A DNA stretch of 64,000 bases from CALLPQ01 sp039819545. Lineage in GTDB: Bacteria; Pseudomonadota; Alphaproteobacteria; Caulobacterales; Parvularculaceae. Where the stretch lies: assembly GCA_039819545.1 (NCBI GenBank), contig JBCBRS010000003.1:62001-126000 (forward strand), in the 5' to 3' direction. Positions 17,360 through 26,530 of the stretch are shown piece by piece; the first letter of the stretch is position 1, and each line of letters starts with the position of its first letter. A model generated the notes under the pieces. The model ran no database searches and was not told the DNA's origin. It saw only the letters and a program-made list of their open reading frames with translations. The translations under genes and the position numbers were made by a program.

Positions 17360-17528
17360 ATCCAAGGGTGTTACCCTGTTCTGGTTAACTGGTTCCACCC
17401 CTTGCTAACGACCGCGCCGGTTTACGAACCGCGGCCTGCAAGCTGATCGTCATTGCGTCTTGTTTCGCTGGGCGTCTTCGTCTGCTAGGACAAAACCAGG
17501 ACACTTCACCTGTCCTGCCCGACATTGC

Positions 17529-18314
17529 ATGCTGCAGGGCATTCGCCTGACCGCCAAAAAAGGCACATCGTTTTTTGTGTTCAAATCTCTCGCAAAATCC
17601 CGCCTTGGGGGCGTTTTCCTCTCCCGCCTGATTGCAGGCTATGTCTGGCTTGTCCGTCATACGGTGCGCGTATCGATTGTCGGGCGCGAAAATGTGGAAG
17701 ATGGGCGCGTGCCCGGCCAGCTGATTGCGTTCTGGCATGGGCGATTGGTGACGGCGATGGTTTTTGCCCCGCAATCCCCGGCGCCGTTCCACATGCTGAC
17801 CTCAACCCACCGCGACGGGGACATCATCATCAGGGGTCTAAATATTCCGAACCTGCATTTTATTCGCGGATCCGCCGCGAATCCGAAAAAACCGTTTAAA
17901 GACAAAAGCGGCGTGCCGGCAGCCCTGGAGATGCTGGACCGTCTGGCGGCGGGCGATTTTGTGGGGATTACGCCCGATGGCCCACGCGGGCCAGCCCATA
18001 AGGCGCAACCCGGCGTGATCCGGCTCGCCGCCCGAGCTGCAGCCCCGATCGTGCCTATCGGGTTCGCGGTGCGCCCGGCACTACACCTCAAAAGCTGGGA
18101 CAAAGGGCAGTTGCCCTTGCCCTTTGCCCGCGTGGTTGCGTGGATTGGACCGTCCCTGACCATGGCGGCTGCTGCCGAAACGAATACGCGCGTGGAGGAT
18201 TGTGCCCGGCTGACGCAAGCCATAAATTCCGCAACGGCACAGGCTGATACCCATCTCAGGGGCATTGGGGGCACCAGCGTGCAGCGCCATACCCCGCCGA
18301 CCCATACCGATTGA
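17529..18314 (+). CDS. DUF374 lysophospholipid acyltransferase-like protein
   Basis: 261 aa from the ATG at 17529; a TTG further upstream would add a poorly supported 23 residues. A hydrophobic N-terminal segment precedes the acyltransferase-like core: LIAFWHGRLVTAMVFAP with the catalytic His, STHRDGDIII, GFIRG-type block (HFIRGSAANP), GITPDGPRGPAHKAQPGVI. DUF374 proteins are LpxL-like enzymes, often next to waaA in alphaproteobacteria, and probably add an acyl chain in lipid A or phospholipid synthesis. It is followed directly by waaA (5 bp between stop and ATG), so the two are translationally linked. Confidence 0.85.
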   Translation: MLQGIRLTAKKGTSFFVFKSLAKSRLGGVFLSRLIAGYVWLVRHTVRVSIVGRENVEDGRVPGQLIAFWHGRLVTAMVFAPQSPAPFHMLTSTHRDGDIIIRGLNIPNLHFIRGSAANPKKPFKDKSGVPAALEMLDRLAAGDFVGITPDGPRGPAHKAQPGVIRLAARAAAPIVPIGFAVRPALHLKSWDKGQLPLPFARVVAWIGPSLTMAAAAETNTRVEDCARLTQAINSATAQADTHLRGIGGTSVQRHTPPTHTD

Positions 18315-18319
18315 GGCCC

Positions 18320-19888
18320 ATGGACCCGACGCAAACGCCTAACATCATCAATGAGCCCCCGGCGGCACCGGGGCCGAGCGTCCGCGCGCAAATCGCTGCC
18401 CATTATGGCCGCCCCAACGGCAAGGCGCCTGGCGCAGCAACGGAAGGCTCGGCCTACGATACGCCCCCCAATGGGGCGAGCGATAGCGACGCCGAGACGC
18501 TTGACGCCGCAAAAACCAACAAGCCAGTTGACGCCGCCGCGCCCCACCCACAACCGGGGGACGGCGAACCCTGGACCCTTGGTGCCTACCGGTTTGCCAC
18601 CCGCTTTGCCGGCAGTTTCGCACGCGCGTCGCTGAACCGACGCCTTGATGCCGGTAAGGAAGACGCCGCGCGCCTGAATGAGCGGCTCGGCGCACCGTGT
18701 ACGGAACGCCCGCCTGGCAATCTGATCTGGATTCATGGGGCCAGCGTGGGCGAGGCGTTGTCTGTTCTCCCGCTGGTGGCAAGATTGGGACATATACGGC
18801 CGGACCTGCATTTTCTCGTGACAACAGGGACAACCACATCAGCCTCGCTGATGGCCGACAGGCTACCCCCGCAGGCGTTTCACCAGTTTATACCCGTGGA
18901 CTATCCGCCCTTTATCCGTCAGTTTCTGGATCATTGGCGACCAAATGTGGCGCTGTTTGTGGAGTCAGAGTTCTGGCCCAACCTGTTACATGAGGCTCGG
19001 GCCCGCATACCCATGATGGCGATTGTTAATGGGCGGGTCTCTCCGACCTCATTCGATCGCTGGCGAAAACGCCCGAGGGCGATTCACCATCTCTTATCCT
19101 TCTTTGATCTGATCATCGCACAGGACAGGGACAATGCTGCCCGGTTACGCAAGCTATCGGGTCGCGATGTGATGCTGTTTGGCAACCTCAAGCACGCCGC
19201 CGACCCCTTGCCGGGGGACACCGCCGAGGCCGACCGTCTTGCCCGCGAGATCGGTGAGCGACCGGTCTGGCTCGCGGCCAGCACCCACCCCTCCGAAGAG
19301 GCCATGATCTTCGATGCCCATAAAATTCTGCAGACCGAGTTTCCGGGTATTCTGACGATGATTGCCCCGCGCCACCCCGAGCGTGGCCCCGATATCGAAC
19401 AGGATGCAATCACCGAGGGGCTAAGCGTTGTGCGCCGGGCGAACCATGGCGCGATCCGTCCCTCTACGGATGTTTATCTTGCTGATACGTTGGGTGAGCT
19501 TGGGATATTCTATCGTCTCAACGATATTACGCTGGTTGGTGGCGGGCTCACCCCCAAGGGCGGGCACAACCCGTTGGAACCGGCCCGGCTTGAGTGCTCA
19601 ATTCTACATGGGCCCCATATTTTTAACTTCAACGAGACCTATGGCGATATGCGCCGGGCCGGGGCAGCGGCCTTGGTGCGCAATGACCGCGATATTGCAG
19701 CGGCAGTGAAACGGCTGATCAGTGATACCAAAACGCGCCAGGCCATGGCGCAACTGGCGCGCGGCACGGCTATCGAGAATGCCGAACGCATCCTGTGCGA
19801 TATTACAGGCGAGTTGATGGAAGGGATTACGCTCGCCTGCCCCGCCGAACCAAAGCCAACACCGCTTACCGGCGCAACCGGGAGCTAG
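18320..19888 (+). CDS. waaA: 3-deoxy-D-manno-octulosonic acid (Kdo) transferase
   Basis: 522 aa. WaaA attaches Kdo to lipid IVA. The N-terminal ~80 residues are a low-complexity extension (P, A, T, D rich) not usual in the family. The glycosyltransferase-B fold then starts at LGAYRFATRFAGSFARASL. HGASVGE at residues 138-144 contains the catalytic Glu. FVESEFWPN, IVNGRVSP, WLAASTHPSEE, TMIAPRHPERG and GHNPLEPAR complete the signature. Usual length is about 425, so the extension explains the difference. In an apparent operon with the DUF374 gene before it and lpxK 8 bp after it. Confidence 0.95.
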   Translation: MDPTQTPNIINEPPAAPGPSVRAQIAAHYGRPNGKAPGAATEGSAYDTPPNGASDSDAETLDAAKTNKPVDAAAPHPQPGDGEPWTLGAYRFATRFAGSFARASLNRRLDAGKEDAARLNERLGAPCTERPPGNLIWIHGASVGEALSVLPLVARLGHIRPDLHFLVTTGTTTSASLMADRLPPQAFHQFIPVDYPPFIRQFLDHWRPNVALFVESEFWPNLLHEARARIPMMAIVNGRVSPTSFDRWRKRPRAIHHLLSFFDLIIAQDRDNAARLRKLSGRDVMLFGNLKHAADPLPGDTAEADRLAREIGERPVWLAASTHPSEEAMIFDAHKILQTEFPGILTMIAPRHPERGPDIEQDAITEGLSVVRRANHGAIRPSTDVYLADTLGELGIFYRLNDITLVGGGLTPKGGHNPLEPARLECSILHGPHIFNFNETYGDMRRAGAAALVRNDRDIAAAVKRLISDTKTRQAMAQLARGTAIENAERILCDITGELMEGITLACPAEPKPTPLTGATGS

Positions 19889-19896
19889 TCCCGAAT

Positions 19897-20943
19897 ATGT
19901 GGCGTGATCCCTGGTTCTGGCGCGAAGAGACGCTGGCAGCGCGGCTGGTGACCACAGCCCTCAGCCCATTCGGCACGCTCTATCACGCGATCAGCAAAGC
20001 GCGCATGCACCGCATCAAACCGGAACCGCTGGGAACCTGTGCAATCATCTGTATCGGGAATGCCAGTCTGGGCGGTGTGGGTAAGACACCCTTTGCGATT
20101 GCGCTATACCGTATGCTGACTGACCGGCTGGGAAACGACGACGCGATAGGGTTTCTAACCCGCGGGTATGGTGGCAGCCTGGCGGGGCCCGTGCGCGTAG
20201 ACCCGAAAACGCATACGGCCGAGATGGTTGGCGACGAAGCGTTACTGCTTGCGCGCCATGGGCCCGTGTGGCTGGCCCGCGACCGAAAAGCGGGTGCAGA
20301 CTTTGCCGCCACACACGGTGCTCGCTGCCTTCTGTGTGATGATGGTTATCAAAACCCACAATTGCCGAAAGACCTGTCTATCCTGCTCGTGCCCGTACCA
20401 ATCCCGGCCCGCGCTCAGATCTTTCCGGCGGGGCCACTACGCGAACCGGTTGCAGACGCCGCCGCCCGGGCGGATGCGGTGGTCTTTGTTACGCAAGACG
20501 GGACGGATGAATTTCCTAAGACTGGCACTGAACCTTTGATACGTATCTTGACAGATAGGCGCCTCTCGGGCCGAGCCTGGCTGTCCCCTACCGAGGCGTG
20601 GATGGGGGCGGGACAAGACGGCCCGGTTCTTGCCTTTTGCGGTATTGGCAATCCTGACCGGTTTCGCCAGACCCTCCACGCGGCAGGGGCGACGATTGCT
20701 GATTTCATCGCCTTTCCTGATCACTATCCGTATAATGATGATGATATCAGAACCTTGCGGCGGGCGGCGAAGCGTCACGGCGCAAGGCTGATCACCACGG
20801 AGAAGGACCATGTGCGCCTTCCCAGTGCTGTCGCCGCTGATGTCGACACGCTCCCTGTATCCATGACAATTCTTTGTGACGGCCTGATTGATCGCTGCCT
20901 TGCGGTCCTGCCGCAGAACGCCCATAGACCGGTGTCATCATAA
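19897..20943 (+). CDS. lpxK: Tetraacyldisaccharide 4'-kinase
   Basis: 348 aa from the ATG at 19897, which opens with MWRDPWFWR; the frame extends upstream inside waaA but the family starts with this W-x-x-P block. LpxK phosphorylates the lipid A disaccharide at 4'. The P-loop is GNASLGGVGKTP (residues 54-65). Further blocks: FLTRGYGGSLAGPVRV, VGDEALLLARHGPVWLARDRKAGA, LLCDDGYQNPQL with the catalytic Asp, GIGNPDRF and TTEKDHVRL. Membrane association is expected from the N-terminal helix. Between waaA and lpxL in one transcription direction. Confidence 0.96.
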   Translation: MWRDPWFWREETLAARLVTTALSPFGTLYHAISKARMHRIKPEPLGTCAIICIGNASLGGVGKTPFAIALYRMLTDRLGNDDAIGFLTRGYGGSLAGPVRVDPKTHTAEMVGDEALLLARHGPVWLARDRKAGADFAATHGARCLLCDDGYQNPQLPKDLSILLVPVPIPARAQIFPAGPLREPVADAAARADAVVFVTQDGTDEFPKTGTEPLIRILTDRRLSGRAWLSPTEAWMGAGQDGPVLAFCGIGNPDRFRQTLHAAGATIADFIAFPDHYPYNDDDIRTLRRAAKRHGARLITTEKDHVRLPSAVAADVDTLPVSMTILCDGLIDRCLAVLPQNAHRPVSS

Positions 20944-20977
20944 CCCTTGTAACGGCGCGCCGCACCCCGCACTGACC

Positions 20978-22036
20978 ATGTCATCACCGTCCCCCACACC
21001 ACCTGCCGCACCACCCCTTTCAATGGCCGCTCGCCCCCCCAGCCTTGTCCACCGCATTGAATATGCCGCGATACGTCTGCTGTTTGCGCTTTTCCGGGTC
21101 ATGGGGCTATCGGCTTCGTCATGGCTTGCGGGGAAGGGACTGCGGCTGCTGGGTCCGGTATTGCGCGCCATATCCAAACGCGGGGAAGACAATCTGCGGC
21201 TGGTCTATCCAAACTGGTCAAGGCGAGAGGTACGCCGGACCATTGCCGATGTGTGGGAAAATCTTGGCCGTACGAGTGCCGAGTTTGTGCATCTTGATCG
21301 CTTTGCCCCCAGCTGGGATGTCGCCAACATGGAGGAACGGCTAAGCCGACTTGTTCGCGATGGGCGCGTCACGCCTGAACAGGCAGATACACTGTCGCAC
21401 TATAAACCGGCGCCCGATGGGCGAATTGAGTTGGCGGTAAGCGATGACTTTTTCGTCCATCTGGCGCGCCGTGAACAGATGATTTTCGTGACCGGCCACT
21501 TTGCCAACTGGGAAGTGATGTCGATTGCCTGTGACTATGTGGATATTCCGTGTGCGATAATTTACCGGACAGCCAATAACCCGTTGGTGGACCGTCTGAT
21601 CGTCGAACAACGCGCCAAAAGCGTGCGCCACCGCCAGGTTCCAAAGGGCCCGGAAGGCGCGCGCGCTTTCATTGATGCGCTGAAAGAGCGTTATTCACTT
21701 GCCCTATTGATGGATCAGAAGTTTACGGCCGGTGTTCGCGTCCCCTTCATGGGCTATCGCGCGCCCACGGCCCCGGCGGCGGCACGCATGGCGCTGAATT
21801 ACGGATTGCCCCTGATCCCTGTGACGGTGGAGCGTCACCCGGGTGTGCGCTTTACCATGCGAGCCCACAGCGCTTTGAAGGTAAGTCCAACCGACTCCAT
21901 GGCCGACGATGTGCGAGCCGTCACCACACAGATCAACGAGGCGCTGGGGAATGAAATTGCAGCCCGTCCGGGCCAGTGGCTCTGGCTCCATCGGCGTTGG
22001 GGCAAAGTGCTGCCAAGCCCGGCGGATAAGGAATAA
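20978..22036 (+). CDS. lpxL: Lipid A late acyltransferase (LpxL/HtrB type)
   Basis: 352 aa from the ATG at 20978, 34 bp after lpxK. The first ~20 residues are Pro/Ser-rich; then comes a membrane-proximal helix (EYAAIRLLFALFRVMGLS). NLRLVYPNWSRREVRRTI near residue 70 is a family block. The catalytic H-x4-E motif is TGHFANWEVM (His near residue 173). LLMDQKFTAGVRVPFMG and GQWLWLHRRWGK at the end are also diagnostic. It adds the secondary acyl chain to the Kdo2-lipid A precursor. LpxL versus LpxM specificity cannot be decided from sequence alone. Confidence 0.9.
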   Translation: MSSPSPTPPAAPPLSMAARPPSLVHRIEYAAIRLLFALFRVMGLSASSWLAGKGLRLLGPVLRAISKRGEDNLRLVYPNWSRREVRRTIADVWENLGRTSAEFVHLDRFAPSWDVANMEERLSRLVRDGRVTPEQADTLSHYKPAPDGRIELAVSDDFFVHLARREQMIFVTGHFANWEVMSIACDYVDIPCAIIYRTANNPLVDRLIVEQRAKSVRHRQVPKGPEGARAFIDALKERYSLALLMDQKFTAGVRVPFMGYRAPTAPAAARMALNYGLPLIPVTVERHPGVRFTMRAHSALKVSPTDSMADDVRAVTTQINEALGNEIAARPGQWLWLHRRWGKVLPSPADKE

Positions 22037-22078
22037 CCAAAACCGGCTTGTTCGCGGCGCCCATCATCGCCGCGAACC

Positions 22079-22351
22079 CTATTCGGCGGGCATGTCTTCC
22101 GGTGTGGTCTTGTCGATAGTCTTGCGCATGATGGGCGGGAGGCGATGGCGGTATTTCAATAATTGCGCATTCATCTGCGGCCATTTGCGCCGCATCCCCC
22201 GGATTAAACGCTGCACATACGGCACATAGGGCGCCAGCAGCGCACAACCGAGCGTGATCATAATCAAGCCAAGCGGAATGGGCAGGGGAAGCACCACAAG
22301 CCCGATGACAATCAGAAATATTCCGGCAATCTGATGAAATATTGGCAGCAT
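22079..22351 (-). CDS. Small membrane protein, PGPGW-like
   Basis: 90 aa from the ATG at 22349-22351. One long hydrophobic hairpin (about residues 5-45) contains LPLPIPLGLIMITLGCALLAPYVP, a Pro/Gly-rich turn between two helices that resembles the PGPGW family of putative transmembrane proteins. A basic tail follows (QRLIRGMRRKW) and an acidic C-terminus (TTPEDMPAE). Function unknown. It is convergent with lpxL. The 325 bp between it and ubiD hold the divergent promoters and nothing else that I recognise. Confidence 0.55.
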   Translation of the reverse strand: MLPIFHQIAGIFLIVIGLVVLPLPIPLGLIMITLGCALLAPYVPYVQRLIRGMRRKWPQMNAQLLKYRHRLPPIMRKTIDKTTPEDMPAE

Positions 22352-22675
22352 GGCCTCTGGTTTCGCTCTCCGCGCCCACCCTGCGCGCCGTGCAGCGCGC
22401 CTTCGGCGAACCACAACCCCGACATCATTAAGATAGGCACACCATAGGCATTGGTAAAGCGCCTGTCGGGATTGTGAGTAAGGTGGCAGCTAACGGCTCC
22501 GATTACCGCTAGGAAAATCTCGGTCAGAGCAGACGCGGACACTCGGCACAACACCGATCAACCCAGACACGACGTCAAGTTTCTCTCCCCCGCGTGCGGC
22601 TGGGTCGCGTGGATTTTCGGATGGTCTGGGGTAGAAGACGCTGATCCAATCCTCTGAACGGAGCCCTCCGCGCCC

Positions 22676-24292
22676 ATGTCCGCATTCGATGACCCCAAAG
22701 CCTCCCCTGCCAACCCAGCCCCCGCTAAGGCGTACAAATCCCTGCGCGAGTTTTTGACCATGCTGGAGACGGCCGGCGAGTTGGTGCGGGTATCACACCC
22801 GGTATCGACGGTGCTAGAGATGACCGAAATTCAAACACGCCTGCTGGCGGAGGGTGGCCCGGCGGTTATTTTTGAGCAGCCGGTTCGTGAGGATGGTTCC
22901 ATTTCACCCATTCCCGTACTGATCAATCTGTTCGGGACCGTCCGGCGGGTTGCCATGGGCGTAACCATGGGGGTTGCCGCGCCCAATGCCCAGGCGGGGG
23001 CCGCATCGCGGCCAGACGCCGATCAGGACAAGGCAACCTTGCGCCGGGTGGGTGAGACCCTCGCCTTTTTGCGCCAGCCCGAACCACCAGGCGGCCTGAA
23101 AGATGCGCTCGGGATGTTGCCGCTGGCCAAGACCGTCCTTGCCATGAAACCGACCAGGCGCAAGACCGCGCCCTGTCAGGCGGTCACGCTGCGCGGCGAA
23201 GATGTTGATCTTGACCAGTTGCCGATCCAGACCTGCTGGCCGGGGGAGCCGGCGCCGTTGATGACCTGGCCCTTGATCATCACGCGCGGGCCGTCTGTTG
23301 ATAAGCAAGATGATTTTAATCTTGGTATCTATCGGATGCAAAAGCTGGGGCGCAACAAGCTGATTATGCGCTGGCTTAAGCATCGCGGCGGTGCCCAGCA
23401 CCACGCACGCTGGGGAAAAACCAAACGCGAACCCTTACCCGCCGCTGCCGTTATTGGCGCCGATCCCGGCACTATTCTCGCGGCTGTGACGCCTGTGCCC
23501 GATACGCTATCAGAATATCAGTTTGCCGGTCTGATGCGCGGCAAGAAAGCGGAGCTCGTTGACTGTATCACCCAGCCGATCAAAGTACCTGCCGAGGCTG
23601 AGATCGTCCTTGAGGGGACAGTATCTCTTGATGAGTATGCGGACGAAGGGCCCTATGGCGACCACACGGGCTATTATAACTCGGTCGAACCTTTTCCCGT
23701 CTTCACGGTGAGTGCAATCACCATGCGCGAGAAACCACTGTACCTGTCTACCTTTACCGGGCGCCCCCCGGATGAACCCAGCGTGCTTGGGGAAGCGCTC
23801 AATGAGGTTTTTATTCCGCTCCTGCAACAACAGTTTCCGGAGATCACTGACTTCTGGCTCCCGCCGGAGGGATGCTCCTATCGTATCGCAGTGGTCAGTA
23901 TGAAGAAGGCCTACCCCGGTCATGCCAAGCGGGTGATGCTGGGGGCATGGTCCTATCTGCGCCAATTTATGTACACAAAATGGGTCATCGTCGTCGACGA
24001 TCACATCAACACCCGCGACTGGAAAGAAGTAATGTGGGCCATCAGTACCAAGATGGACCCCGCGCGTGACATCACCGTCTTGGAGGATACGCCAATCGAT
24101 TACCTCGATTTTGCATCGCCCGTTTCCGGTTTGGGCTCTAAAATTGGTCTTGATGCCACCGACAAGATTGAGCCGGAGACGACCCGCGAATGGGGCGAGG
24201 AAATTCGCATGAGCGATGCCGTCATTGAAAAAGTCGACGCTATGTGGGCGGATTTGGGTCTGCCCGGCAGCGGCAAGAAAATCTGGCGGTAG
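22676..24292 (+). CDS. ubiD: UbiD family decarboxylase (3-polyprenyl-4-hydroxybenzoate)
   Basis: 538 aa. UbiD decarboxylates 3-polyprenyl-4-hydroxybenzoate in ubiquinone synthesis with prenylated FMN made by UbiX. Blocks: LREFLTMLETAGELVRVSHPV, EGGPAVIFEQP, NLGIYRMQKLGRNKLIMRW (prFMN-contacting Arg), HHARWGKTKREPLPAAAVIG, EIVLEGTVSLDEYADEGPYG with the catalytic Glu, DDHINTRDWKEVMWAI. Slightly longer than E. coli UbiD (497). ubiX is not in the window; ubiH is 13 kb away on the other strand. Confidence 0.95.
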   Translation: MSAFDDPKASPANPAPAKAYKSLREFLTMLETAGELVRVSHPVSTVLEMTEIQTRLLAEGGPAVIFEQPVREDGSISPIPVLINLFGTVRRVAMGVTMGVAAPNAQAGAASRPDADQDKATLRRVGETLAFLRQPEPPGGLKDALGMLPLAKTVLAMKPTRRKTAPCQAVTLRGEDVDLDQLPIQTCWPGEPAPLMTWPLIITRGPSVDKQDDFNLGIYRMQKLGRNKLIMRWLKHRGGAQHHARWGKTKREPLPAAAVIGADPGTILAAVTPVPDTLSEYQFAGLMRGKKAELVDCITQPIKVPAEAEIVLEGTVSLDEYADEGPYGDHTGYYNSVEPFPVFTVSAITMREKPLYLSTFTGRPPDEPSVLGEALNEVFIPLLQQQFPEITDFWLPPEGCSYRIAVVSMKKAYPGHAKRVMLGAWSYLRQFMYTKWVIVVDDHINTRDWKEVMWAISTKMDPARDITVLEDTPIDYLDFASPVSGLGSKIGLDATDKIEPETTREWGEEIRMSDAVIEKVDAMWADLGLPGSGKKIWR

Positions 24293-24394
24293 GGTCCTCA
24301 AGACGCCTCACCGCCGGGGCGCAAGGTAGCGTCTTGAACGATGGTGATGATAACCGGACGGGGTGCCCGACATCGGCGGGACTACCCGGCGTCC

Positions 24395-24961
24395 TTATTG
24401 AGGGCGTGCCACCGATGGGCCGATATTGCTGACCACCGAGCGGGCGTCATAGGCAGTACCGACACCGGCCGGCTTGGTGCCTTTGAAAGTCTCGATGATC
24501 GTCCCGATGGTGTAGGCCTGACGCTCGCGCGTTGTGGTTGCTGTGTTGCCAAACCCGCCGCCGAAACCGCCAAAGCCGCCATAGAAGAAACCGGGTCGGC
24601 CAAAGCCCGCGCCGCCAAAGACCGTACCATTGGAACGGAAGCTACGGTCGACATCGGTACTGGCGCCCAACGTGATGAAATAGTCATCGCCCGTGGCGAG
24701 CGTAAGCTCCGCCGCGCGCAGGAGCACATAGTTTTCCACCGTCGACAGGTCTGTCAGGGTATTACCGCTAAAAACAATGCGGAATTTATTGCTTTCAATC
24801 TGCTGTTCAGAATAGCCATAGCGGCCACCGTCGGCAGCCTGATAGGGCGTGATGGTCGAGCACGCGGCGAGCGCCGTGGCGGCAAAAAGGCTCAAAACGA
24901 GCTGGCGCACACGGCGGACTGGCAACGGGAGAGACTGGCGGGGGGTGACGGGCGTTGACAT
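24395..24961 (-). CDS. CC0125/CC1285-type lipoprotein
   Basis: 188 aa from the ATG at 24959-24961, which has AAGGAG at ideal spacing. The signal peptide ends in a lipobox (ALAACS), so it should be a lipoprotein. The core YGYSEQQIESNKFRIVFSGN with VENYVLLRAAELTLATGDDYF matches the lipoprotein family named after Caulobacter CC0125/CC1285. A Gly/Phe-rich tract follows (GFGRPGFFYGGFGGFGGGF), then TYTIGTIIETFKGTKP-type closing strand. Function unknown. The 470 bp upstream hold its promoter, an inverted repeat at 25313-25335 and the terminator of the beta-helix gene. Confidence 0.75.
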   Translation of the reverse strand: MSTPVTPRQSLPLPVRRVRQLVLSLFAATALAACSTITPYQAADGGRYGYSEQQIESNKFRIVFSGNTLTDLSTVENYVLLRAAELTLATGDDYFITLGASTDVDRSFRSNGTVFGGAGFGRPGFFYGGFGGFGGGFGNTATTTRERQAYTIGTIIETFKGTKPAGVGTAYDARSVVSNIGPSVARPQ

Positions 24962-25376
24962 GAGCAAGCTCCTTTTGGCGGTCGCAGTTGGACGTGATCA
25001 CAAATGTAATCGTCGATATTCTTGTGTCCACTCACATTCGCGCAAGGGGACGTTATGTCGTTACAGTCAGCACCCCAAGAAAAGGGTGAAAGGGCCCCCG
25101 GTGGCACGGGCAGTGTCGCCAGCGCGCCCTATATTTAAGCCACGTCGTGCTGGGCTAATCAGAATGACCGGTCGGGCGACACACCCCATATGCATGACAT
25201 CGAGGATGTAAGGACGGTGATCAGCACCGGTGTCAACACCGCGATACAACCCTGATCTGCGCTGTATGCTGATAACTCACAAACTGCGCGGAAGCGTTAG
25301 AGCGACCCCGCGTTGGTGCACTAAGAGTGCGCCAAACCCATCGCCCGTTGCCAAACACGACACGCCATATCGCCAT

Positions 25377-25417
25377 AAAAAATCCCGGGATTGCCTTTAA
25401 GCGAACCCGGGATTTTC
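25377..25417 (-). terminator. rho-independent terminator of the beta-helix gene
   Basis: Arms AATCCCGGG (25381-25389) and CCCGGGATT (25406-25414) pair perfectly around a 16-nt loop. On the minus strand the hairpin is followed by a T-run. It lies 18 bp after the stop of the beta-helix protein gene. Confidence 0.85.
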
Positions 25418-25434
25418 ATGGAAAACTCTGAACT

Positions 25435-26517
25435 TTAATCGCGGCGATTTCTCTTGCGCCGTTTTTTCCGGCGCTTGCCGTCACCATAATTGTTATCAAT
25501 GAAGTTGTTGGTGACCTTTGGCTTCAACCCATCACGCACATAAATCGACAGGCCGGTATTCCCGACAATGTCGTTGTCTTCAATGATTGAGTTGGCCCCA
25601 AACGGGATCGCAACGCCATCGCCCTCATTCTGGATGATGTCGTTGGCCCGGATCAGGCTTAATTTGGAGTATTTATCCAGAACAACGCCCGCGCCTTTGT
25701 TATTGCGGATCTTGTTGCCGATCAGCTTGGCGCCGCCATAGCCAGAAGACTTCACACCGCTATCAAGATTATCAAATATCTCGTTGCCTGCGATAACCAC
25801 GTCGGAGTAACTGCCCGACGCGATATCAACACCGATTTTATTCCGGTTGATGTGATTATCGATGATAAAGCTTTGCGACAGGCTGTGGCTTTGATCCACG
25901 AAAACGCCTTCGGAGCCTGCGGCGATCCGGTTTTTCTCAAGCGTTACAGTGCCGCCGGAAATTTTAATTGCCGGCCGTACACCGCTGCCCAGGACATCAC
26001 TTTCCTTCAGCGTAAACACCCCACGCCGTACATTCACACAGGCCTCGGCGCCGGAATTGATCTTTGCAGAGAATTTTACATTCGCCACCACCGCATGGGA
26101 CACCGGGCTTTTTGGCTGAAATGACAGACAGGGCTCGTTCATCGGGGCGTTGATCTGAATGCCGGGGCCCGGTCCGCGATCACCCTGTAGGAAGATCGAT
26201 TTTTTCAGGGTGATGCTCTCATTATAAACACCGTGCATCACATAGACCACGCCGCCTTCAGCCACGGCATCAATGGCCGCGTTAATGCTTTTGTACGGAC
26301 CCGGACCATTGGCATCCACAATGATCTGTTGCGGGCCTTTTTTCTCGTCTTTCTTCGTCGCTTTGGCTTTGCCGCCGGACCGCGCCCCAGGCTCACGGAT
26401 GGGGAACCCACCAAGCGACTGCGCGCAAGCCGCGTCAGCAATCAGCAAAGTGGTCGTGCCAAGGGCAGCGAAGATGGCCTTTTTCAACGTCAATTTTTTC
26501 ATGGAGGTCATACGCAT
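25435..26517 (-). CDS. Secreted right-handed parallel beta-helix repeat protein
   Basis: 360 aa from the ATG at 26515-26517 (AGGGG upstream). Signal peptide to about residue 32 (ADAACAQ). Then a short basic linker, and IIVDANGPGPYKSINAAIDAVAEGGVVYVMHGVY, the N-terminal cap of pectin-lyase-like folds. At least ten PbH1 coils follow with the pattern x-I-x-x-N-x-I (IIDNHINRNKIGVDI, VIAGNEIFDNLDSGV, LIGNKIRNNKGAGVV, IIEDNDIVGNTGLSI). The C-terminal end is strongly basic (KRRKKRRKRNRRD). No catalytic site of a known lyase is obvious; carbohydrate or wall binding is likely. It follows the Sel1 protein gene by 13 bp. Confidence 0.82.
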   Translation of the reverse strand: MRMTSMKKLTLKKAIFAALGTTTLLIADAACAQSLGGFPIREPGARSGGKAKATKKDEKKGPQQIIVDANGPGPYKSINAAIDAVAEGGVVYVMHGVYNESITLKKSIFLQGDRGPGPGIQINAPMNEPCLSFQPKSPVSHAVVANVKFSAKINSGAEACVNVRRGVFTLKESDVLGSGVRPAIKISGGTVTLEKNRIAAGSEGVFVDQSHSLSQSFIIDNHINRNKIGVDIASGSYSDVVIAGNEIFDNLDSGVKSSGYGGAKLIGNKIRNNKGAGVVLDKYSKLSLIRANDIIQNEGDGVAIPFGANSIIEDNDIVGNTGLSIYVRDGLKPKVTNNFIDNNYGDGKRRKKRRKRNRRD

Positions 26518-26530
26518 CACTACTATCCCC

